Positions 49,301 to 61,300 of a stretch of DNA of 64,000 nucleotides are shown in pieces. The notes under the pieces are model-generated. The model ran no database searches. It was given only the letters and a program-made list of their open reading frames with translations, and had not been told where the DNA came from. Origin of the DNA: Vandiemenella viatica (Eukaryota > Arthropoda > Insecta > Orthoptera > Morabidae); the NCBI GenBank assembly GCA_031002005.1, contig CM061919.1, positions 229,212,739 through 229,276,738 on the forward strand, given 5' to 3'. Position numbers and translations under genes: made by a program. The first letter of the stretch is position 1, and the number at the start of each line of letters is the position of its first letter.

Positions 49301-52300
49301 ACACAAAAAATGATTTTTAGAAAAATTAACATTTTTGCCCTTTAAGGGTCGAATTACGAATAACTCCTTTCTTAAAATATAATGTTACCATGGCGGAGAC
49401 CTTATTATTTAATATGATACCTCATTTAGCTATATTGGTTAGATAATAAGGGAGATAAATCGCTCGTGACACAAAAATGCGTTATAGAAAAATTTATACT
49501 TTTTCCCTTTAATGGTTGAATTCCAAAACAATTATTTCTTAAAATATGATTTCACAAAGCTGAGACATTACTCCTTATAATCCTACTTCATTTATAGATT
49601 TTTGTTAGATATCCAGGGAGATAAATGGCTCGAGATACAAAAAACGAATTTTAGAAAAATTAGCATTTTTGCCCTTTAAGGGTCGAATTACGAAAAATTC
49701 CTCTCTTAAAATATAATGTTACCATGGCGGAGACGTTATTATTTAATATGATACCTCATTTATCTATATCGGTTAGATATTAAGGGAGATAAATCGCTCG
49801 TGACACAAAAATGCGTTTTAGAAAAATTTATACTTTTTCCCTTTAAGGGCTGAATTACAAATACATTCTTTCTTAAAATATGATTTCACAAAGCTGAGAC
49901 ATTACTCCTCATAATCCTACTTCATTTATCGATTTTGGTTAGATATCCAGGGAGATAAATGGCTCGAGATACAAAAAACGCATTTTATAAAAATCGCCAT
50001 TTTTGCCCTTTAAGGTTCGAAAAACGAAATATTCTTTTCTTGAAATATAATGTTACCATGGCGGTAACCTTATTCGTTAATATGATACCTCATTTATCTA
50101 TATCGGTTAGATATTAAGGGAGATAAATCACTTGTGACACAAAAATGCGTTATTGAAAAATTTAAACTTTTTCCCTTTAAGGGTTGAATTCCAAAAACAT
50201 TCTTTCTTAAAATATTATGTCGCAAAGCTGAGACATTACTCCTCATAATCCTACATCATTTATCGATTTTTGTTAGATATCCAGGGAGATAAATGGCTCG
50301 AGATACAAAAAACGTATTTTAGAAAAATCGTCATTTTTGCCCTTTAAGGGTCGAAAAACGAAAAATTCTTTTCTTGAAATATAATGTTACCACGGCGGAA
50401 ACCTTATTTGTTAGTATGATACCTCATTTATCTATATCGGTTACATATTAAGGGAGATAAATCGCTCGTGACACAAAAATACGTTATTGAAAAATTTAAA
50501 CTTTTTCCCTTTAAGGGTTGAATTCCAAAAACATTCTTTCTTAAAATATTATGTCACAAAGCTGAGACATTACTCCTCATAATCCTTCTTCATTTATCGA
50601 TTTTGTTTCGATATCCAGGGAGATAAATGGCTCGAGATACAAAAAACGCATTTTAGAAAACTCCCCATTTTTGACCTTTAAGGGTCGAAAAACGAAAAAT
50701 TCTTTTCTTGAAATATAATGTTACCATGGCGGAGACCTCGATCTTTAATATGATACCTCATTTATCTATATTGGTTAGATATTAAGAGAGATAAATCGCT
50801 CGTGACACAATTACGCATTGCAAAAATATTGATACTTTTGCCCTTTAAGGGTCGAATTACGAAAAATATCTGTCTTAATATATGACGTCACTAAAGCGGA
50901 GATCTTAATCTTTAAAATAATACTATATTAAACGATTTCATATACGTATCCAGGGAGATAAATGACTCGTAACACAGAAAACAGCATTTTAGAAAGATTG
51001 ACATTTTTGCCCTTTAAGGGTCGAATACCGAAAACTTCATTTCTTAAAATATGATGTGACCAAAGTGGAGACCATAAGCTTTAAAATGACACCTCATTCA
51101 TTGATTTCGGTTAAGTATGAAGGAAGATATAGGCTTGTGACAAAAAAATACCTTATAGAAATAATGTATATGATAAGTTACCAAGAGAAATGATGAATAA
51201 TTTACCAAAAACAGTATAAGAATTTAAAGTTGAAATTTGTAGAGGGCAATTGTAGTTGGGTGCTGGACTGGGGAAAAGTGGGTGTGTAGGAAAATTGTCA
51301 CTGGAGCTTGTGTTCCATTGCAATTAAAATTATGGTAATTTAATTTTTTACCAGTTCATTTATAGAAATTGTTTATAACATTTTTAATAGCGTGTTTTGC
51401 TCCATGTAATAATTAACATACATTTCAAACCTTCACACATAATTTAGCAGTGTGAGCCACATAATTGAATAAATACTTTTACTTCCAAGGCAAAAATATC
51501 TGAATTTTGATCTCAGGATTTGCTGTCATGTTGGCTGAAGCAACAATGTGACCAGTGTAACATCAGTTCAGAAGATTAATTAGGTTTTGTTTTGTTGAAG
51601 TCATTTTTTAAAGAACATCAGACTTCATAAAGACATACCACTTCCTTATTCATTGCAGCAATTTGGTGACTGACATGAGTAGGTCATATTTCTAGCAAAA
51701 CAATTTTTAAAAAAAAGATAAATAAGTAATTCAGAATCTTAAATTTTGAAATGTCTGTATACAATTTCAGTCAAACACAACAGGATATCTATATTTTTTG
51801 TTGCAGGTGAAGCTGCCCAGCAATCTCCTGGAGAGCCTCTACCTGTAAGGCCAGTCAAGATGTCACCGGACGATACACAGTCATATGGACCAGGTCCAGT
51901 GCCACCAGACTACTTCTACGATGACAGCCAGGAAAGGGGACAACTCCCAGGCCAGAGGGTTCAGCATGTTCAACCATCACAACAAGGAGAGAGGGAGAAT
52001 ATTGCTGACGGAGCACCTCAAATACAGGTAATTTTGCTTCCTGACAAATGATGGTGATGCTCCCCATACCCAGTGATGCAGGTGTTGGTCCCAACATGGA
52101 GGGAGTCACTCCTTCAAAGCAGGATATTGGGAAATTTATGTGCAGTAGTTTCCTCTTGTCTCCTCCAGTGATGGAAGAGGCCTTCATTGATTGGAGAGGG
52201 TGGTGTGGAGAAGTGAGGGAATGGGTTACAAGACATCGATCAGCCCATTGTGTGTGTGTGTTTGTTTGGTGTCAAAGTCGAGATTCGGAGGGCGTGCAAA

Positions 52301-55300
52301 GGATTTGTTTGTGGAAATTACCAAAGAACACAATCAGTAAATAATATAAGGAAACTGAATTGGGTGTCGTTGGAGGTGGGTGAAGAGAATGATTATGCTT
52401 GGATCAAAATAAGTAGAGAAATTAGGGATAGTACATGGAATAGAAGGGAGGACTACAACCATATGCTGCCATTTGATTTCGGGCATAAGGGAGTGAGAAA
52501 ATTTTGTTTTGTAGGCAAGGCAGTCATTGACTGCAATAAATTACTGAGGGTAATGCTGACCAGTTTTACAAAAATGTGGAATATTCTAAAAATTAAAAAA
52601 AAAATTTCAAGTGCAAGAGAAGGTTGGTGCTGAAATTTCACTGAAAAAAGAAAGAAACATGAACTGGAAAAGTAGGTGCCACTGATTCATTAAATTAAGT
52701 AACTGTTACTATTTGTGTGAATCAGTGTGATGTGTATGTGCACAGCATAGTAAGTATGCAGTTTGTATTGTTAAAGGAATGAAATATGTAGGATGGGAGG
52801 TGGAGAACCCTGTTGCCAAATTAACGATTAACGGTTGTATATGCCCTCACTCCATATGCACTGTAGATAGTTTTGATATTTAATCAAGGAGTTTGGTGCA
52901 CAATACGTTGATTAGGAACTGTGCAGTACCACATCTCCTATCCTGCTGGTGAATTTTCGTTGATGAAAACAGTTAATCTCATGTCAAGCACTGGACACCA
53001 TCATGGTCCAACAACCACCTGAGCACTAACTGCCCAGGACCATAACAAAGCACAGAGATGTATTTTATTAAACATTATTCAGTAGGAATTGACTGCAGAG
53101 AGGAGCTAAGCATTTTTATTCCAAACATGAAAGTAATTGAACAGTGTGAACCTGCAATAGGACATATTAATAAGATGATTGGTAGAATACTGATAAATAC
53201 ATTATTGTAGTTGGAGCAGATTTATTTCTGGAAAATACTGCAGAACATAGTCAATAACTGATATGAAAATGTGCTGAATAGGAAGTAATGGAAGGTAGGA
53301 GGTGGGTGATACAAAACAAAACCAATATTCAAAACAGACTCTAAGTAACCACAAATTCAGAGTTTGCTGATGTTTTGTATAATTATAAAGTGGATGAAGA
53401 ATTGGTTGTTGAAGGCATAAGGTGTAAATATCTGAATATGTCATTTGTAAATAAACTAAACTATGCATGACACATTGTCTAGGTGCCAGAAAGAAGTTTT
53501 AAGTCCTGCTTCTATTGGAGGGAGTGGGGGGGGGGGGGGTAAAGGAGGTTATTTAGATAAAAACCTTGGTCACATTAAAGCTTGAGTATTGTGGTGTAAC
53601 ATGGGATCCACATTGTGTCTGTCAAAAATAGTATTTGTAGGGGTTGTAAAGGAGATTAACTATGTTCAAATGTTATAATTACATTGCTATGTGGTATGGT
53701 AAACAACCTGTATTGGGAAGTCATAGGAGACAGAGGAAGAGACTTCTGGGAGCATGTAAAACACTGGTGTTGAGGATGTGATAGATATTGGGTGAGGAAT
53801 GAGTGGAGAACATAGGATGGAAAAAATATGTCCATGGTCACAAACTGGCACTTGATTTCAGGGATAAGGGAGTAGGAAAATTTGCTATTTAATGTAAGGC
53901 AATCAAAGAAGGTTCGTGGGAGATATTACACATTGGTGTATGTTTAATCACAATTAAGTAAATAACAATAATAAATTATGAACCATTTTACAGGTGAAAC
54001 ATCAAAGAGTGCAACAACAGCATCATTCCCATCAACACCATAACACCCAGACAGGTACCGTGGAAGGTAAAATTGTGAACAGTCCACCAGATGATGTAAA
54101 CAGCAGAAAGGATAGTGGAACTGAGCACCAGAAAGAGTATACTACAGCCATACCCAAGAGACATAAAGATACAGGTATAACATCTTAGCAATAATCCTTT
54201 TAATGGTTTTAAGAATTCTAAGTAAATTCATTTAAATTAATTTCATTTTTATTATCATTACTGTATATCAATAAAATAGTACAGAAATAAGTCAAAAACT
54301 GTGTAAACTGAATATGTGTTTATTACCAATGGGGTCACAATGCTCAGAAATGAATTAAATGACTGATGGCGATGATATTTTAGAAAATGAAAAGTGTGAT
54401 GGTATTGGATAATAAGTCTAATATCATCATCATCTTTGACAGTTTCTAGCCTCATGCCAGGTCTGCCTGGAACACAGTGCTCCCTGGCATATCATGTCCC
54501 TTTGCTATTCCTCCTCATCTACCACATTCCAGTTTGCTCGTCTGGCCTTCATACTCTTTTCTATTCCCTTAACCCTTTTATTGTGTTATTGTTCTCGGTG
54601 TCTCTTCCAATCAAACTTCAAATTATACATTCTCTTTGGAACTCTTTTGTCACTCATCTTCTTCATGTGTCCGTCCATACCACTTGAGTATTGATCTTTT
54701 GATTCTAACCTGCACAGTTTCCTCTTTACTGCCATAATCAAGTCCCTACTTATTATGACCAACCTCTGAAAATCAGTTATATCTAGCTGATAGTGCGCCT
54801 ACATTGGGAAGTAACTAAGACCCTCGTATTTTCCTCTTGTTTCTATCAAAACTCTGCTTCATCCATAAGTTTAGTAGCCAGTACTAAATAGTATGAAAAC
54901 CTCTCCATCAACTCATTCTTTGCCTCTGTGGAACATTCTAAAACTCTCCTTCTTCCAATGAACAAACTTCCCTTCAGCTACCAGCTGTTTCTGAGCTTCT
55001 CCACATAATTATCAAAAGCATGTAATTTTATTTATTATAATCCTGTTATTTACTAGTAGTAGTCTGATACCTGGTTCCTTAATTGATCCTTTGGTATCAA
55101 TGATTTCTTCCTACATGCATATGCAAAGGTAATCTATGTTATTGTTTTTCCAGCAACCCCTAATCTATAAATTGTGCTGTTCTAGCTCTGTCATGGTTGG
55201 AAATGGACTACCTTACAGCTTCATTACCCTCCCATTTTTAATTAGGTGTAGCTAGTGTTGCAAACTGAAAAAAAATTTTTTTTTTTCAGATTTGTGAAAA

Positions 55301-58300
55301 AAAACCTAGCACCCTCGTTTTTTTTTTTTATAAATTTGGGTTTTTTTTCCAGAAAACAATATATTTGATAAATTATAGTTTTATTTATGGAACTTGCATT
55401 TTACATGTGTGTTTTAAACCTTACTAAATCATATAATATCTTACATAATGATTCATAAATGTATCTATATAGGTAACATAATTTTTTATTCATCTTCTAT
55501 GTCGGTACCACGTTCACTAGTATCAGTACTACCAACACTAGTTCGGTCGGAGTTGGAATTTTCTGTTTCTTCTTCTATCCCCTCTAGATCCATAACTTCA
55601 GAAATAGTTACATTTTCTTTTACTGGTTGTATTGCATGCAAGAGCTTTTGAGATTGCAATTTTAAATTGTGAGTAAAGTACACACTGTGAATGAAGACTG
55701 CGCCGATAGTTCTGTATTACGGTCTTTTAAGTTTGAATTTAAATCTAATATCATACAAAATAGGGGCTTTATTTGTTTTCAATCGCTGGTTTACGCCAAC
55801 TGTTGCAAGGAAATTATTCATAATTACTGACAATGACTCAGTATTATCACTATACGCTGTGAGTTTAACAAGTATACGAATATAAGGAAAGCACAACAAG
55901 TAATAAAAATAGGCAAAAACCCGTAGTTAAATTTCCTAATTTTTTGAAAAGATTCGTAGGTCTACAGATAAATTTGTAGGGCCTGGTAGCACTAGTTCAA
56001 ATAGTGAGTATCAATTCAAACAATAGGGAACGACCGAACAGGGATTCCTTCTCACGCAACCTAGCCTTTTCGGGAAGTCCCCATTCATAAATGAAAACTT
56101 CAGTCAATGTTACCAATATTTTTTGTAATTTTTTTGTTTTCTACTGAACCAGAAAGATATAGTAGATTTAAAAGTAAGATAAATACTTAGTATAAACTCT
56201 AAAACAGTCATATTAAACGATAAATGCCTTAAAAATTTGAAATTTAGTAGTTATGAAAAAAAAACATGTCCCAGAAAAAAAAACATTTTTTTTCACAGTT
56301 TTTTATGTTTTTTTTTCATGTCAGAAAAAAAATTTGTATTTTTACAACACTAGGTGTAGCCCATCCCTAGTTACCACTACCCTACCTACGACATCAACAG
56401 ACACAACCTCCATGACAGACCCCCATTCCTGTCCCAAGAAGCTGCTGGTAGGTTTCCCTGCCTCACATTCATATTTAAGTGTTAACAGTCATGGCAACAT
56501 ACTGTGTAAGTGCATTTTGTGAATGCTTGGAATGATGTGTTCATACAAGCTCATGTTCTGTGTGCAGGATTCTGTTTTATAGTCTTTTTTTCAATATTCA
56601 TCTAGCTGAAAGCTAGGTGAGCCCCCCTGATGTATCAAAGAATAAATATTTCACTAACAATATAACATGAGAAACATTGAGATGGTTAATGACAACATCT
56701 ACACCCCATTTTACGATATTACTGTAGATTAAACTTTTGGGTACAAAATATGTAAACATATGTTCACTTTTTAAACAAACTGTGCTGCCATTAGAAATTC
56801 AAGTTCTGTTGATATGTTTTTGCGAAAATTTCTTCCCAATGGGGACACAAAAATTCTAAAGATTTGTTTAAGTAGCATTATGTTCAGTATTATCTCTTGA
56901 TTAAAACACCTTTTAGTAAATTGTGACAATATATTCACACAACACAAGCACACCAAATTTATTCCTGTTTATCTTCGCAGCATAATGGTGATGATGTAAC
57001 ACAGTAAGAGTTTGTGCAGTTGGAATATATTACTTATTGACTTCCATCAGAAGATTTGGTCTGGTCACATGCTCTTGAAAATCTTCTTCTGGATCTTTGA
57101 AACCAGCTGCTAATAAAATCTTAGCATTCTTCTGTGCATGTGGCTAGGTTTAAAGAATTATTATGCTTTCTTTATGACAGTAAGCGTGCTACATGATTTG
57201 GTGGAGACGGTATATCTTTGAATTAATAGCAACTTTACATATCACATCAAAGAATGTCTATGTTACAATTCTGCTAGCAAGTAACTGTGGAACAACTAAG
57301 GCTGAAGACTAATTGATTGACTAATGGTAGCAACTAAGCCAATTATCCATGTCTAAGGCTTGTCTCAGCCAAGAACCTACTATTTTGAAGACTTCTGATT
57401 GATTGAGGGTGAATTGCATGGTGTTAGGCCTCAGGCTGCTTAAGTTGCTTGCATAGTGTCAGTGCAACACTTGTAGCCTGTGTTTGCTAGTCAAAGAGTT
57501 TAGATTAAATAACTGGCTTGATATTCAGTGACTCTTCCGCTGCATATAAGGAAGCTGTTATGAAACATTAGTATAAATTAATATATCAAAAATACCTCTT
57601 ACAACAGCTTGCCTAATTAGTGAGTTATATTGGTTTTTCAATTATTAATTTGAGTTTGGGTCATTTACCATTAAGATGCATGGTAAATGACCCAGAGGAA
57701 GACCAAGAGATGGATGGCTGAAAGGAATGGAAGAGTGTGTATGGAAGAGAGGATAGGACTGAAACAAGGTGGAGACAGAGAGGTGGTGGGAAGAAAGAAT
57801 GAATGGAGGGGCTAGTGAATGAAGCAGACCCGGCCAGAGGTTGGAAACTGTTGAGGATGAATTTGAGTTTAAATTTATCATGTCAATTTTGTTTTGCTTG
57901 AAATTGAGTTACACAAAGCGCAATATCCATCCATAAAGATTTTTTATCTCAGTTTCACTCGATTAATTTTGTACACCAGGAAATATTTTTCTTTGAGTGC
58001 AGCCTGAAGGTATTGTTCAAACAACTATCATTGTAATAATAATTATTTTAACAGGGTCTAAGCAAACACATTCAGACCATGATAAGAGCCGGAAAAATGA
58101 GCATGCAGATTCACTACAGCATACACAAGGTTCAGAAGGCCCAGACGATACTGACATTATTGTAGAACCTGTTGATGGAGAGGCAGTTCGTCCCAGTGGA
58201 GCCATTTTGTCTCTGGCGCTTGGTAAGTTTTAGTTAATTTAATTCTGATGGAGAGCACGCTTTGCTGATAATCTCCCTACACATCCGTTTTTCCTTTGTT

Positions 58301-61300
58301 ACTATTTTTTTAAGGATAAATTCTTTGAGTGCAGTCTCTCCATTACTTTTGCCATCTACAATTTTAATTTTAAATTCATTAAGTATTTTTGACAAGTTAT
58401 TCCACTTTTCCTTTGCTAATTTCTGAATTAAAGAGAAAAAAATAAAATGAATTTGAAGGTTGAGTGAAGAATGTAATCTGTACAGATTATTATAAAAATA
58501 TAAATATTTTATAGCAATGATTATACTAAGTTACTCATCTGAAAAAGTTTTGGAATAATTTTTAACTCAGTCTTTGAGTATTTGAAATTTCTTCCATTTA
58601 GAGTGCACATATATTTCTGGATGACAAAGGGACTGGTTTCATAAAGAGCATAGGTAAATAAATGTTTAGGCAGAATTGAAGTGCTGATTGACATATTCCA
58701 ATAGTGTACTATTTACAAATAAATACTAGAGATTAATATATTCTGTTTACAGTTCTTTATTATTAAAGTAACTTGACATTTATGTTTATTATAATAAGAA
58801 GCAAAATCCTTTAATGTGAAGTGAAAACAAACAATGACAGGGCAATAAAACTTTTCACTAACCAAATCTTGAGGTAGAAAGGCTGCAATTTCACTAAAAG
58901 GAAAAATGAACTCAGTTACTTTCTGGCAGTATGAGAAAGATATTACAATTTGAGGGTTGGACTTTAGAAAGTGAGGCTGTTATGGACTCTTTAATTAGGT
59001 GTAATTTTTCCCTAGTATGTATCTGCATTTTTTGTCTTTTAATTCATATGAAGGTGTTAATCTGCAATGTTAATCTATGTATCATCTTTTTCCCTTTAAT
59101 TTATATCTGAAATAAGTGCCCCTTTGTTGTATTTAACTAATCAGCTTATATATTATGTATTTGTTCAGTTCTCTTCCACACTAAATCCAGTCTCATACTT
59201 TTTTATTTTGTTGTAAGCATAGGTGAGCACAGTTAATCAAGAAGCTAATCTCGTTAATCGTTAATCCACTACTTAAAAAGTTAATTTCGATAATAGTTAA
59301 AGCACTATATTTTTCCAAATTTAACGCAAGTTAACCATTAAAAGTTAACGATCCAAGATTGGAACTGAGGGTTGTGTATTGCAATAGGCATTACTGCAAG
59401 CAATACCAAGGTGCTATGTACCATCATGTGAATCAATAATACTTCTACCAAATGTCCTTCAGGAAAATGAGTTTTTACTGGGGTTCAATGTTTTAACCAG
59501 CTTCTCAAAAGTATCAGATTCTTCAACGTAGCAATGAAATGGTTTGCAATACATCGGTCCACACCAGATCAGAATACAATCATTCTGGTAGCTATGATAC
59601 CAATTTTTTTTATTGACCTAAACTGTTATTAGCAGATGGCAATGAAAACAAATCAATTCTGTTACTACCTACATCAGAAGAAGCCACAACACTTGAAGAA
59701 GAGTTTGTATTATTTTTATTTTTTTGTATAAGTTGGCTCTACTTCACTTTTACCACAAAATGTTTGTATTTAGATATATGCATCCCCCCCCCCCAAAAAA
59801 AGTATCTAGGTCCACCCCCAACATTGTAATTATTGTAATTTTGGAGAAATTTTTTTTTAGCTCTACGGACTCGAGGCCTGAGGAGCCTAAATAGACTACC
59901 CCATGGTCGATTCAAGCACTCCCCCTCCCTAAAACCAAAATCCACTGAACGGAAGTCCTCTGAACCAAAATTCACTCAAGGCAAGCCCCCCCCCCCCCAA
60001 AAAAAAACAAATTCCTGGATCTGCCCCTGGCTAGACACACAAGCCTTGATTGTAGAAAGTTTAGGCAAACACAGTTTGAATTCATAAATTAACTGTTCTC
60101 CCAGTCTTGATTTAAGTGCAACATAATCGCATAAATGTGGTCAAGGATTATTAATATTCTGGTTGCTATTGTTCCTATAATATATAATGTTAACATAAAT
60201 ATAATAAAAGTAGACAACCATGTATCAGTTAAAAATGGTGTAAGACAAGGTTGTAATCTATCCCTGTTAATATTCAACTTGTATGTAGAAGAAGCAATAA
60301 AGGAAATAAAAGAAAAATTTTCATGTGGCATAAGTTTTCAGAGAGAAAAAATCAGTATGCTACGATTTCCTGCTGACATTGTCTTGTTAGCAAGAACAGG
60401 CTGAGAATATTGAGAAGTTTCTGACTATCATAAATAAAATACTGAAGTAAGATTTTGGAATGAATATAAATCAAAGCAAGACAAAAGTGATGAAATGTAG
60501 CAGAAATGATACCAATCACAGTAGATTAAATATAAAAATATGATCGGATGCAATAGGAGAAGTAAGTGAATTCTGCTACTTGTGAAGCTAAATTGCAACT
60601 GATGACTGAAGCAGGAATGATGTTAAAAGCAGAAAAGCACTAGCAAAAAGAGCCTTCATTAAAAAGAGAAATCTTTTAGTTTCAAAAATTGATCTAGGAA
60701 TTAGAACGAACTTTTTAAAACTCTATGTGTGGAGCACAGTGCTTTATGGTATCGAAACTTGGAGTTTAGGAATACCAGAAAGAAAGAAAATTGAAGCATT
60801 TGAAACATGGTGCTACAGAAGAATGTTGAAAATTAAGTGGACAGACAAAGTAAGAATGAACGAGTTTTGGAAATGATGGGTGAGAAAAGAAGTTTGTGGA
60901 AGAAGATTACAAAACTGGTAGGTCATATTACGAGACATGCTGGATTGGTTAATTTGTCAATGGAGGGATCAGTCGATCATAAGAACTGTAGAGGAAGATG
61001 GAGATTAGAATATATGAAGCAGGTAATTGAAGATGTGGGTTTTAAGGTATATGTAGACATGAAGAGGTTAGCACACGATAGGAATGGAGGATGGCATCAA
61101 ACCGGTCGAAAAAGAGCAAAAAAAAAGTTAACATTGCTGCTTTCACTAATGTATTGAAGAGCTTCAGTTTTCATGACGTAAGCATGTAACAAATGTCAGA
61201 TTAACTTATTTCACTAACTAGCACCAAGCTGATACAAACTAAATGTGAAATTTTCCTGGCAGTGAAAAAGATTATAAAAATATCAAAATCAATCCTGATC

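Noticed and set aside
48821..51173. Regularly spaced repeats that might suggest a CRISPR-like array
   Set aside because: Units are ~166 bp and wholly homologous, without short identical repeats and unique spacers; the context is eukaryotic.
54420..55000. Possible LINE 3' end on the minus strand
   Set aside because: Composition only; no RT motif could be read in any frame.
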